Made by a program: the position numbers and the translations under genes | Shown: one piece after another, positions 11,251 through 21,879 of the stretch | Layout: every line of letters begins with the position of its first letter | Numbering within the stretch: the stretch's first letter is position 1 | Assembly (NCBI RefSeq): GCF_028554725.1 | Contig: NC_071669.1 | Span: 25,581,001-25,645,000, forward strand | Source of the DNA: Zeugodacus cucurbitae | Lineage: Eukaryota > Arthropoda > Insecta > Diptera > Tephritidae | Length of the DNA: 64,000 bases | Direction: 5' to 3' | Notes under the pieces: generated by a model | Told to the model about the DNA's origin: nothing | Databases searched by the model: none | What the model saw: the letters and a program-made list of their open reading frames with translations, nothing else

Positions 11251-13390
11251 TCTAGGGGAGATCATTTTTTTAGTGTTTAGTGTAGTGTAGTGTGTCTGTG
11301 CAATAATTTGTTTACCCTTTAGTTTGGAGCTGTGTCGTTCGTTTTCTTTAATCCATTAGAATTAATTTATAGTTAAAAGCATTAAAAAAATACATTTGTA
11401 TTGTTCTTTCCTTCAATAACCTGTCCTCTGAGTGGTTTTTACGAGCGATGAATATTTAAAAAAACGTCGATGTTTAATTCGATATTATGTTTGTCAGGCA
11501 ATTGTTTATAAAATGCAAATTGACAAATCTACTTTGACGTGAATTTTTATTAGCAAAGACCCTGTTTTGTATGATTTGTATTGTACAGTATTATTATAAC
11601 ACATAATTATTAATGGAGAATGTTAAACAAAAACATAAGTTCGGCTTCGAAAAAGCAGAAAAAAACAAAAATCCAGCTGTCTATTAATTGTTTGCAAAAT
11701 TCAATCACACGTCGAACAGAGATTCATAAGAAATTAACGGAACATTCTTTAAAAAAATCTACACGTGCCCTTCTGCGACTATTCTGGCCTATTTTTATTC
11801 ATTCCAATTTTTGTTTAGAATTATACAGATTTAATTGGAAATACTCCTCTTCGAAAATGTCAGGCAATTAAGTTGAAGAAAATTTCAACCAATTGATTTA
11901 TTTTCATAAATTTAAAGAAGAAATGCAAAAGAGTTGTACGAAATGTTTGTTTCTGGGGGCAAACAAGAAAATATACTGTGTTTGAAGAATTCTGGAGGTA
12001 AACCATCAGAGCTTTCACGTCGTGATTATTAAAAAAATTTAAAATAAATAGTAGAAAATCAAAGAACAAAAATAGCCTGAGATAGTTGGGGCGAAATATT
12101 AAAAAATATTGCAACAACAATATTAATCATGAGACTAAGAGAAGAGTGTTGCATCTCCCCCAGTACTCGTTCCATGTAGCTAGGAGATAGTCACCGCTAT
12201 CTGCCAATAAGATTGAAAAACATATACATCTATTTCGCTATAGCTGGTGTTAATAGGCGAATACTAGAATGACGTTATTTTTTGTGAAGAGACAAAGATA
12301 ATGATTTATATATTATCAAGAACAAGACTCATGGGTGTTTGGCGGAAATTATACTTCCAGTACTTTGTTGGCCTATTATAGTTATCTATAGCGAAGTTGA
12401 CACGTTTTTCTCTGGAAACAGAACCTTTTTTAATTCATGTTAGATTTGATTTTTCATGTTTATTTACATTTTGCAAACAATTACTTGACAAACTGTATTT
12501 CAGTATCTAATATAAATATATTTGACATTATGATTTAGAGTACAAAACTAATGATCCAAATCCCAACAATAATAATATTTAAGGACTTTATATACATATG
12601 TATATATTATTTATACTACTTATATTGTCACTTAGTTAACTAAAAGACATCTGCAATTATCTTGAATAGTCGATATAAAATCGATTACAGATATATGTAC
12701 AGATAAGCAATTAATATTGTAGGTTTTCATTGCTGGGTATTTACTCCACTATATCCGCGCATAATGATAATAAAACAACACAAACTTACATACTTACATA
12801 CATACGTACTCGTATGTACTCACACGTACTCTGCCCGTATTTGCTCATGGGGCTGTCTAGTTCGGCATTACACTTCTTGACAATAAGGACTTTAGCAGCG
12901 CACGGAGATTAACACATTTTTCTGCATTTACACTAGTTAACCAAACACACACACATACACCCATACATAAATATTTGCTAACTAATACGAATGTAACACG
13001 AGTGTGTACGAGTATGTGTATATGGACTATAATCATAGTCACTGCTGATGGCTGATGAAGTTGTTGACGTGCTCAACGGGGTTTAAAATTGCTCGCTTGT
13101 CAGTCACGTTGAACGTTGTTATTTTCGGGCGATGGCACAGTGGGCCAGAATGCGTACATAACTGTATACTCGCACATACTAAATATGTATGAGTCTTATT
13201 TTGAGCGGTTAATTGCTTGCGCTTTTTATCGCTCTCGAGTGATTTCTTATAAATATGTTTATACATAGTTAATTGTTTTTGTAAATTTCTTAATTTTATT
13301 CACTATGTGACATTTTGAGCGCATTTTAACATTCAAGTTTCTTTAGTCGTTCTACATATTTGGTCGCTCATTAAGTGATTCCGATTTTTT
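11251..13390. other. AT-rich intergenic DNA, nothing recognised
   Basis: Several open frames of 60-90 codons occur on both strands but show no motif, no codon bias and no start context. CATA/CACA-type simple repeats are at 12785-12830 and 12945-12970. Confidence 0.4.
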
Positions 13391-13988
13391 TTATACCCTG
13401 AACAGACAGGGTCTATTAAGTTTGTCACGAAGTTTGTAACACCCAGAAGGAAGCGTCGGAGGCCCTATAAAGTATATAGTATGTTGAACTGAGTCGATTT
13501 AGCCATGCCCGTCTGTCTGTCTGTCCGTCAGTCTGTCTGTCTGTCTGACCTTCTGTCTGTCCTTCAGTTTTTAAAATATCGTTTTGAAATTTTGCAGATG
13601 TTATTTTCTTCAAGAAGCTGCTCATTTGTCGGAACTGCCGATATCGGACCACTATACCATATAGCTGCCATACAAACTGAACGATCGGAATCAAGGGTTT
13701 GTATGGAAAACTTCCGCATTTTACTACATATCTTCACGAAATTTGGTGTGAGTTATTGTTCATAGAAATAATTTAATCTCCGAAAAAATTGTTCAGATCG
13801 GTTAACTATATAACCTTAATGTTTCTAGCAAACAACCCGGCTAAAAAGTATCAGTAAAATGTTTTCTTTTTTTTACTTACTTTTTCTTACGTCTTTAGAT
13901 TTGCTTAAACACATAGTTACTAAAAGAAATGCACCTGAGAAGGGTAATTTAGCTTCGGTACAGCCGAAGTTAACGTTTTTTCTTGTTT
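13391..13988 (-). mobile_element. INE-1/DINE-1-like element, family B, full length
   Basis: Read on the minus strand it begins AACAAGAAAAAACGTTAAC, then the palindrome TTCGGCTGTACCGAA, and ends with the hairpin CCCTGTCTGTTCAGGG inside TATACC..GGTATAA. The interior has a run of GACAGACGGACA units next to GGCATGGCTAAATCGACTC, as in Drosophila INE-1. The translated run gives TDRQTDGQTD, a frequent false gene call. No protein is expected. This copy is the reference that shows where the copy at 1291-3190 was interrupted. Confidence 0.85.
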
Positions 13989-14039
13989 TAATTTAAGCAC
14001 GATTTTTTATTGTGTAAAACATTTTATGAAATTATATAT

Positions 14040-14760
14040 TCTTCATTGTGATCCAATACATTTTGCCCTCCCTCCTTGTAGACGAAAAACTAGTCCAGGT
14101 GGTTTTTCATGTGAAGTCTCCCCCATCCAAAATCTACACAAACCACAACAAGTAATAGTCCGAAGGTTCAAAGTTTGTAGAAGATGGTGGATAGGTAGCA
14201 GACGCCATTCAAGCTGCAAAAGCTTTTGTCGAGTCATCAAAATTGTATAAGGTCTCGCATTATCCTGGTGGAACAATACACCTTTACTATTGATCAATTC
14301 TGGCTCTTCTGTTTGCGTACATTACTCAATTTGTCCAGTTGATCATAATACACTTTAGAAATAAATGTGGTATTGTTATAAAGCTCTAAAACAATCCTTT
14401 TGAAAACACACCAAAAAAACAAAATAACCTTTTTTGGTGATTATTCGCCTTAGAAGTGGTTTGAAGTGGTTCATCCTTTTTAAACCAATATTTTTTATGC
14501 TTTACATTCTTGTAAACAATCCAATTTTTGCCACCAGTAACAATGCTCTTCCAAAATAGATCACTTCTTCGAAGTTTGGTAAGCAAATCACAGTCGTTAA
14601 TGCGACAAAGCAAATTTCGTCCTGTAAGAACGTGAGACACGCATTTGTCAAGGTTCGATTTGAATCCTAGACGTTTCATTTGCTTCTGAATGGTCGGCTT
14701 AGATACATTTAATCTCTCAGCAATCTCTTGAGTTGTTATTCGATTATTTGCATCAGAACC
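14040..14760 (-). pseudogene. dead mariner transposase
   Basis: Minus-strand frames align in order with mariner transposases. The C-terminal part of the N-terminal region reads LGFKSNLDKCVSHVLTGRNL. The first catalytic block reads IVTGGKNWIVYKNVKHKKYW, where GGKNW replaces the family's GDEKW, so the first Asp is lost. FHQDNARPYT keeps the second Asp. The third block, after a frameshift, reads STNFEPSDYYL in place of the family's SPDLAPSDYYLF, so the third Asp has become Asn. Frameshifts separate the blocks and no clear terminal inverted repeats are visible. This is an old inactive copy of the SETMAR-like D34D type. Confidence 0.8.
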
Positions 14761-14869
14761 AGACTAAAAGAACCACTCAAAAAGATTCAGAACTTTATCT
14801 GTGAGAATCACATTAACCCTTAGTGAAAATTTGACTGCCCAAAACTTCAATTACTACTTAACCCTTTTG

Positions 14870-15930
14870 AACCCGACGTTTTTTCGTCCTTTGTGTATTA
14901 AATGAGGATGTGTAATCAATCACAATATGTGTGCGTTGCTTATGTATGGAAGATGATCCAATTGGAAATAGCAAAGGTTGGAGCGCACAGGAAAAAAGTA
15001 TTTGGAGATTCCTAGGCCTACTGTTGTCGCATCCTATAATAAGCACATGAGAGGAATTGATCTTTCAAACAATGAGGTGGAATCGTATAAAGTAAACTTT
15101 CGCTCAAATTAGTGGTGGTATATGAGTCTCTAAATATCGCCTATAAGGTTCTATCGAGCGTACTGTGTGAAAGACTAAAGCCCACCGTCAACATACTGAT
15201 TGGATATTATCAGTGTGGTTTCAATAATACGAGCTGCAGAGCTAAATAGAGAAGGTACAATTTTCTATAAGGGTGTACAGCTGTTGGCGTACACCGATGA
15301 TATTGATATCATCGGAAGCAACAACCGCGCCGTTAGTTCTGCTTTTTGCCGCCTGGATAAGGAAGCAAAGCAAATGGGTCTGGAGGTGAATGAGGACAAG
15401 ACGAAATATCTCCTGTCATCCAACAAACAGTCAGTGCATTCGCGGCTTGGCTCCCACGTCACTGTTGACAGTCATAACTTTGAAGTCGGAGATAATTTCG
15501 TATACCTGGGAACCAGTATCAACAACACCAACAATGTCAGCCTCGAAATCCAGCGCAGAATCAGATGGAGGGACCAGGTGGAGAGCGACCTGGTTACACT
15601 TGGGATCTCCAACTGGAGCCGAACTGCGAGGGAAAGAGAGGAGTGGCGCGCTATCATCGATTCGGCTATAACCGGCTAAACGGTTTCAACGCCAATCACA
15701 TACATATGAGACTATTTTACAAATATGACTATTGTATTAATTCCTGGCTACTTTATAGCAATCATTTGAGTGTACTTCAACCAAAACTAAAGCACACTCC
15801 ACTCACTAAACTTCAATTTTATGTCGCGAATTCCCTGATGACTTCTAGTGCTACATTCCCCGAGTCAACCAACAGAAAAGGAGGTCGCCCCTCATCAGCA
15901 ATAGAATCTCCACATGATTGATCCTAGGAA
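14870..15930 (+). pseudogene. piggyBac-like transposase remnant split by an RTE insertion
   Basis: One frame before 15120 reads RPTVVASYNKHMRGIDLSNN and continues to a broken SKKWWW block. YNK-x-M-x-G-x-DLS and WWW are hallmarks of the piggyBac DDE domain. After the RTE insertion the frame resumes at 15704 and reads YDYCINSWLLY, then LQFYVANSLM, which match the INAWLLY and leucine-rich C-terminal part of piggyBac transposases. The N-terminal half is missing and the frame is broken by stops, so it is inactive. Ends are uncertain. No TTAA-bounded TIR pair was found. Confidence 0.75.
15131..15703 (+). mobile_element. RTE retrotransposon copy with two internal deletions
   Basis: Blocks match the RTE reverse transcriptase: AYKVLSSVLCERLKPTVN-type sequence at the start, then the YTDDIDIIGSNNR block (YADD in other copies), DKEAKQMGLEVNEDKTKYLL, and the 3' end with ..SAITG-stop. 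About 360 bp are missing near 15228 and about 400 bp near 15565. The tail is CATACATA-like. The flanks ATATGAGTCT (15120-15129) and ATATGAGACT (15704-15713) look like a target duplication with one mismatch. The insertion therefore split an older piggyBac frame. It is inactive, with the catalytic motif changed from YADD to YTDD. Confidence 0.85.
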
Positions 15931-16170
15931 CTCAACAAGCAGTCTACAAGTTTATTCCTACACATGTTAATGCAAAACGTTACGATCAAAATGGGTACTA
16001 ACCAAGCAGATTTTAGGATGATCGCTTGAGACCTCTTGGATTAATCCTTTAGGAGATATCCTATACTCCCTATTACTCCTAATACTCGTGTGTAAATACA
16101 CGTAAAATTGTATACTCGTTTTTAACATTGCATGTCATTGGAACGCGAGTACTCCTTTTAACCTCCTAAT

Positions 16171-16250
16171 GGAGATCTCTATGATTACTGCTATAGGAGA
16201 TCTCTATGATTAATCCTAAAGGGGATCTCTATGATTACTACTATATTATT
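16171..16250 (+). repeat. three tandem ~26-bp units
   Basis: GGATCTCTATGATTA recurs at a spacing of 25-26 bp: GGAGATCTCTATGATTACTG, GGAGATCTCTATGATTAATC and GGGGATCTCTATGATTACTA. It lies inside the left subterminal region of the putative element at 16002-17391. Confidence 0.8.
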
Positions 16251-16312
16251 TTCAACCTTCAATTACTTTAACAAAAACAAATTTTTATAATTTTATTTTT
16301 TATTAAAGTTTT

Positions 16313-17038
16313 TTAATTAAATGAATGTACATGAAATCTATTTTTTTTGATATTATAAGTGTTCCTGTAGAACTGAGAATTACATTTGAGAAACGCCTTT
16401 TTGATCTTTGCCTCAAAATCAGGGTATGAGTAATCATCTTTTAAGGCCTCTAAAAATTAAACTTGTTAAAAAAATATATGACATGAATTGAAATTATGTA
16501 TTACCGTAAAGAAATTTATTGAAAAGTGCATAATTCTTCAATGCAACTTTTTTTTTGGCTCCATCCCAATTCACTTTTAAGAGCAGGGACTCCGCAATCA
16601 CCTCATCCAAAATTTTTGATAGGGGTCTCTTTAAAAATTTTTGCTTCAGATACGCCACCTATAATAAACTCAAACTGTTTAGTAACATCTTATCAAATGG
16701 ATTTTATCATACTCACAATTTCTGCCTCAGGCTTATTCAAAAGCAAGGATTCTGTAGATGCTAAATCATTCATGTTTTTAATAGGAAATATCATTAATTC
16801 AATCTTCATCGGTGGAAATATGTCAATAATCCGCTCCAGGAGTATAGTGTTCTGCGCCGATATTTCCTCTAGCTTCCGTATTCTTTGTTCCATGTTTCTT
16901 TCTTTCCACATCATTTTCATTTTCACTTTCACTTTCCACATCATTTTCATCTTGTGTATTATTATTTTGTTTTTTTTTTTTATATAAATTATTTAATTTT
17001 TTATTCACTAGGCGTTTTAAATGCCTTTTAGAGTACAT
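16313..17038 (-). CDS. spliced gene resembling the DUF4806 family, probably with one frameshift
   Basis: The last three coding exons splice in frame. Exon 16717-~16905 ends GAA ATT and the donor is GTGAGT. Intron 16659-16716 (58 nt) ends TTATTATAG. Exon 16505-16658 reads VAYLKQKFLKRPLSKILDEV, then NWDGAKKKVALKN. Intron 16450-16504 (55 nt, GTAATA..TTTTTAG) follows, then final exon 16313-16449 reading EALKDDYSYPDFEAKIKKAF and ending HSFN-stop. The order (coiled helix RKLEEISAQNT, hydrophobic leucine helix, N-W-x-G-x-K-K-K-x-x-x-K-x-x-x-L, acidic spacer, final amphipathic helix) fits DUF4806 as I know it. That domain of unknown function is frequent in insects. Upstream, the natural reading DENDVESESENENDVE and MYSKRHLKRLVNKKL (start 17038) is one base out of phase with the coiled-coil frame, so there is a 1-nt indel near 16890-16935 or an unseen extra exon. 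A donor at 17088 (GCAGAC|GTAAGT) suggests a 5' exon. Function unknown. Confidence 0.55.
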
Positions 17039-17391
17039 TTAATTATCAATTTAAAATATTTAATACTCAATAGATATAAAACACTTACGTCTGCACGCTT
17101 TAAAAAACACAGTTGAAATGAACAATTGCTTGAAGACAAAAATTAACAGTTATTATTTCCCGTTAAATTGTTTTGAATCAAAAGTACGATTTTTAAGCTA
17201 CGAAAAATTAAAAAATCTCCTTTATTGCTCCTAAAAGATGACAAAAGGAGGTCAACACTAAAATAAAATATAAAAAAAAAACTCAATATAAGAACAAAAT
17301 TAAAAAATCTCCTTTACTGCTCCTAAAAGAGGCCAATAGGAGGACTCCTTCATTCCTCCTTTCAGGAGATCTCGCTTTTAAATCTGCTGGG

Positions 17392-17941
17392 AAGTTATGT
17401 TTGGTGAAAAAGGATGTTGTAGACTATACCAAACTAGGAATTCATTGACTAAATGACTCAAATCTGGTGTTCCTCTTTGCTGCAAAAACAACAAAAACTG
17501 TTATTTTTAATTTTTTGCACATAAATTATAATACTTTAAAGTTTTTTAACACTTCGTACATATAACAACCATACATAAAACCATTTAAGTAAGACATTTT
17601 TTCATGAAATCAAAATCTTCGTTTTATGCTTTTTGTATACCACCATGGCCCTTGTTGCTCACAAGCAATTTTCTGTAGCGCACATATTAAATGGCGTGAC
17701 AACGTGACATTTTGTTTGTAATATCTTTTTGGCATTTTAAAAGAGTCACTTAATTTAGTTCTAGAATCTAGATTAGTATTTCACTCTATTTACTTTACTG
17801 TTCTGTTCTCTATCCTGTTTTATTAGCTTCAAGCTTACATCTTCAGTCATGGTGGTTAAGAGAACTGTACAAATTTTAAACTTTTCGGAGATATACAAAC
17901 ATACGTATATGTACATATATACAAACCTATTCCTACACATT
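17392..17941. other. noncoding DNA, nothing recognised
   Basis: AT-rich sequence between two mobile elements; no gene or repeat family identified. Confidence 0.35.
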
Positions 17942-18572
17942 GCTCATTTACTTGAATAGTGTCACAACTCAAAAAACACGATTTTTGAGTTGAGTATGCA
18001 GAAGTGTGCGCAATTTCAGCGTCCATATTGTATAAAAATTTCGTTCCGATGCGTAGAAAAATAAACCGTGAAATAAGAATGCTGTGATTAAACTTGTTAT
18101 GTTGCATTATTTTTTAACCACAATAACGACACTTCTCAGTTGTGCCAAAATTAGGCATGGATTTTTTTCTGAAAGAGAGACATATTTTGTGTTACAACAC
18201 ATATTATCATAGAGTGAATTTGGTTTTCTTTTCAGAAAGAACGACATATTTTGTTTTACAACGATATTGGTGATTGATTTTTTTCAACAAAAACGACACA
18301 TTTGACTTATGGCGGCGAAATCGAATTCTTTTTTTCACAAATAACGACACAATTCAAATTGGGTCATGTTTATGCCCAAGAAAAAGCATTAGTACACTCT
18401 AATTGGTCCATTTATGCTCAACATTGTATTTAAAATATTACACGCCACTAGATTTGTTAATAAACTTATGGAATTTTTCAATATTTGCTAAATAAGAGAC
18501 AATTGAAAACTTTAAATCGCTCTCCTGAAAAATCGACTTTTTTGAGTTGTGACACTATTCAAGTAAATGAGC
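17942..18572. mobile_element. 631-bp MITE with 45-bp terminal inverted repeats
   Basis: The first 45 bases (17942-17986) and last 45 bases (18528-18572) are inverted copies with only two mismatches; the outer 35 bases are identical. They begin GCTCATTTACTTGAATAGTG. The left end alone also folds into a hairpin (CAACTCAAAAA..TTTTTGAGTTG). Five degenerate AACGACA units are spaced 51-64 bp apart in the interior (18125, ~18176, 18240, 18292, 18343). No protein frame is supported. I see no clear target duplication. Confidence 0.8.
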
Positions 18573-19125
18573 GATATATTTATATTCTATTTAGTGAAAC
18601 TAATATTTTCAATTAAAACATGAGGGGAATGTCCAGATGTGAGCGAAGGGCCTTTACGATATTTTACTAGTAGAGTACTGATTTATATATGCTTTAGTCT
18701 TCACAATAGATATTCAACCTTCATATATATAATATGTAGTAGTAAAAATTAAACTTACAGTGGAAGAATTGTTTTTTAAATAGTTCATTAAGTTATGAAA
18801 TCATGACACTTATCTCAACATACGGACTATTATTATTATTCCCATTTTTTACAATATATGCCTATGTACTTATGCTTATTTTTAATTTCTTCTATGTTAG
18901 TCTATTTAAATTTACACTGCTATTTTTATTCAAGCTGTTGACATAAATGCAAATATGAATTAAATTACGTGTGAAGCCCAAACAGTTGGAACCCCACTTC
19001 ACGATGATGGTAGTTTAGTTAGTGCTTTTGACATTAACCTATTTATTTACTTGCATATGGATTGATAGTATACACAAAGGTGCACTCATATATTTCTTTT
19101 AAACATTTGTATTCAATAAATCAAG
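18573..19125. other. AT-rich noncoding DNA
   Basis: No gene or transposon end recognised. Confidence 0.35.
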
Positions 19126-19190
19126 TAAGGAAGGTTCAGTTATAACCGAAAATTTTATATACTAGCAATATGCAAGGATCAGATTTGGTA
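19126..19190 (+). mobile_element. short 5' end of a DINE-1-like family A element
   Basis: TCAAGTAAGGAAGGTTCAG, a mutated palindrome region (GTTATAACCGAA) and TTTTATATACTAGCAA match the first ~60 bp of family A. The rest is absent. Confidence 0.5.
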
Positions 19191-19240
19191 TCTTCTTAAT
19201 TATACTAAAGGGAACAGACACACTTATTCCGACATACATA

Positions 19241-19962
19241 CGAGGGCTGCTATATATATTTCTGGCCTAGGCAACACTAAGTGTTGCCAGTTGCAATCTG
19301 ACATTTCCATTGGAAAGTTTGACATTTTTTAGCATAACATCACTCAGAACATTTTGTCATTTAATCGTGAATGGTTTTATTTACAGGGAATTAAAAAATT
19401 CATCTCGGCCAAAAAATGGAATTAACTCGTGAACATTTTCGTGCGATCATTTTTCACAACTTTCGACGTGGATTATCGCGACAAGAGTGCATCGATGAAC
19501 TAAAATCTTTGTATGGCTATGAAGCACCATCCTATAGCACTGTGAAAAACTGGTACAACGAATTCAATCGTGGCCGACACACGCTCAAACACGAATTCCG
19601 TGAAGGTCGTCCAAAAACAGCCGGTAGTTGAAAACATCGATGCCGTACGTGAACTGATAATGCAAGACCGTCATGTAACATACCTTCAGATAGAGGCATG
19701 CCTATGCATTTCTCCCACCAGCATACATTCGATATTGCATGAACACCTGGCAGTAAAAAAGGTTTATTCCCGTTGGATCCCGCACAATTTGACAATCGCT
19801 CAAAAAAAGGCTCAAAAAAGTGTTTCGAAAATTGGTTTGAGCGCATGCAAAAGTGTATAAATCTTGATGGAGAATATTTTGAAAAACAATAAAATCATTT
19901 TCGTTGATAAATATTCCTATTTTAATTATTAGGCCAGAAATATGTATATATAGCAGCCCTCG
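19241..19962 (+). mobile_element. internally deleted mariner element
   Basis: The TIRs CGAGGGCTGCTATATATA (left) and the inverted TATATATAGCAGCCCTCG (right) are bounded by TA on both sides (19239-19240, 19963-19964). At 722 bp it is about half the length of a complete mariner. It keeps the transposase DNA-binding region and the last ~20 codons but lacks the catalytic core, so it could move only if a relative supplied transposase. Confidence 0.9.
19416..19882 (+). pseudogene. mariner transposase, N-terminal domain fused to C-terminal tail
   Basis: The frame from the ATG at 19416 begins MELTREHFRAIIFHNFRRG and continues as a paired helix-turn-helix with YSTVKNWYNEFNRG, as in the N-terminus of SETMAR-type mariner transposases. 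A small deletion near 19615 shifts the frame. The next one reads ENIDAVRELIMQD and VTYLQIEACLCISPTSIHSI, the second HTH. After QKKAQK the whole DDD catalytic domain is gone. A third frame ends NWFERMQKCINLDGEYFEKQ, the usual mariner C-terminus. It can make no active transposase. A truncated DNA-binding product could in principle bind related TIRs. Confidence 0.85.
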
Positions 19963-19964
19963 TA

Positions 19965-21254
19965 TTTATATTGAAATCAATAGCAGATAATAAGTTTATT
20001 ATAAATAACCGTGGTCACTTGAAGAGAGGATTAAGTTTAGTTTCAAAAAATATTAGTTGATAGCAATAATAATGGTCTATACGCTAAAACATTTAAATTG
20101 TTGGATGCAATAAATTTTGAAATTAAATTCTTAAAGGTTTATTTTCATTTAAACCTCTTCTTCTTCTGTTTGCAGATTCATTAAGCTTCCTTAACCTTTC
20201 ATAAACATTTACATTTTTATGGTGCATGCAATTTAGATTTCATCGCAGTGATTTCAATTTTATTCCTTTGCTTTTTCATTTGGTGCATTGAGCGGGTCTG
20301 TGATTCTGTCCGACTGCTTTCTGCTCCCTTTACTTATTTTGCAGCGTAATGCAATAAACCCTATTTCACTCTTATAAAGGTATATCTATATTTGTATACA
20401 TATGAGGGTATAGCCCATATTTATATATAATATATAAATATGTTCAAATAATTTCAATCGATTGTATTCGTATAAAGACATCTTTTGAATTAGACGTGAT
20501 TTTACTGCGAAATTATTTTTACTTTTTGCAAAAGGATTAACTAAACAAAGAAATTATTTATAAATATATATGTGTATGTAAATATATATGTATACAAATA
20601 TACAAATATATACATAATATATGGTAGTGGTGCTACTCTTATATGGTCCTCGCTTCATATCCTTTTGCATCACGAAGGTCACGTTTGAGTTTTAAATAAA
20701 ATATTTTTTCTCAAAACCAGACCTAATTTTATTTTATTCATATGGTTTTAAAAAATATATTAATTAAAGAACAAAAAATTGCTGGCACCATTGATATGGA
20801 GTATATCCCATATACACAGATATGATATAACAAATATCGGACAAATTCAAAAAAAAAATTGTTTCAGTGGATTTTATATGTCGAAATTAATTTGGCACTC
20901 ATGTGCTGTACGACATTCATATAAAATGCGCTCTGCCACAGCTCGCCCCGCAGTGTTACTTTAAATATTCACCAATTCAGCAGGCAAAAATTTAACGCGG
21001 AAAGCGAAAAGCTATTAGCATATAAATGAAGCAGATTAGAGTTAGCTTAGGTTAGTCACAGCGTATAAAGCCATAAAAAATAGAATAAGTATACGAAGAG
21101 TACGCCAAAATGTTAAAAGCGCGTTCATTTCCGTTTTTAGAGAGGCCACCTAGTTTTTCGTGTGCGCATTATTTGTTAGTTGTAAAAGTCGTGCTTTGAT
21201 TGCTTCCTTATGTATATCTTATGAAGGAAGGAATCAGATGGAATACAAAATTGA
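19965..21254. other. AT-rich noncoding DNA with ATAT/CATA microsatellites
   Basis: No gene supported. Simple TATATG/ATAC-rich tracts are at 20390-20460 and 20560-20625. Confidence 0.4.
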
Positions 21255-21790
21255 GTTATATGGGAAGTTGTCGTGGTTGTGAACCGATTTATCCATTTAT
21301 CCACACGTGTCATCAGGGCGTCAAGAAAGTATTATATACCGAATTTCATTGAAATCTGTCGAGTAGTTCCTGAGATATGGTTTTTGACCCATAAGTGTGA
21401 GATGCCACACCGATTTTCCATTTTGTAAAAAAATATGAGTGCAGCTTCCATCTGCCATTTCTTATCTAAAATTTTAGTGTTTCTGACGTGTTTCGTTAGT
21501 GAGTTAACGCACTTTTATTAATTTTCAACCTAACCTTTGTATGGGAGGTGGGCGTGGTTATTATCCGATTTCAACTATTTTCATTGTGTATGGTGGGATA
21601 CGAAAGGGAACCGACTGCAGGAAGTTTGGTTTACATAGCTTTATTGGTTTGCGAGATATCTACAAAAAACCTATTTGGGGGCGGGGCCACGCCCACTTTC
21701 ACAAAAAAATTACATCCAAATATGGCCCTTACTAGGACTGTACCAAATGAAAACACTTTTGTGTTTTCGGTTCTCGCGATTTTTTTTTAA
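21255..21790 (+). mobile_element. DINE-1-like family A interior fragment
   Basis: Matches the middle of the full-length copies: GGGAAGTTGTCGTGGTTGTG, GAGTAGTTCCTGAGATATGG, TGGGCGTGGTTATTATCCG and GGGGCGGGGCCACGCCCACT in the same order. Both the 5' palindrome and the 3' hairpin are missing. Confidence 0.75.
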
Positions 21791-21879
21791 TTGCCTACTG
21801 AGTTCGTGTATCACCTATCGACAAGAGTGATTCCCCGATTGATTTCGTTCCTGACGTCATTGTTGGATGCTAGTTAGAC

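Larger units (their letters stand above)
16002..17391 (-). mobile_element. putative 1.4-kb DNA transposon carrying a DUF4806-like gene
   Basis: The left end CCAAGCAGATTTT and the right end (reverse complement) CCCAGCAGATTT match in 11 of 12 positions. Subterminal regions on both sides are crowded with GGAGATCTC/GGAGAT and CTCCT words, as is common where a transposase binds. No convincing target-site duplication is visible. The interior holds a spliced gene on the minus strand (16313-17038). I know no transposase with this combination; classification is open. Confidence 0.5.

Noticed and set aside
13425..13765. Apparent proteins with TDGRTD / SVRQSVCLSD repeats in DINE-1-like elements (also 2254, 28275, 47107, 58527)
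   Set aside because: Translations of the GACGGACA run and conserved noncoding blocks; different frames are open in different copies.
16526..16987. 153-codon plus-strand frame opposite the DUF4806-like gene
   Set aside because: It is the complement of the spliced gene, runs across both of its introns, and ends in a poly-F tract from a homopolymer.
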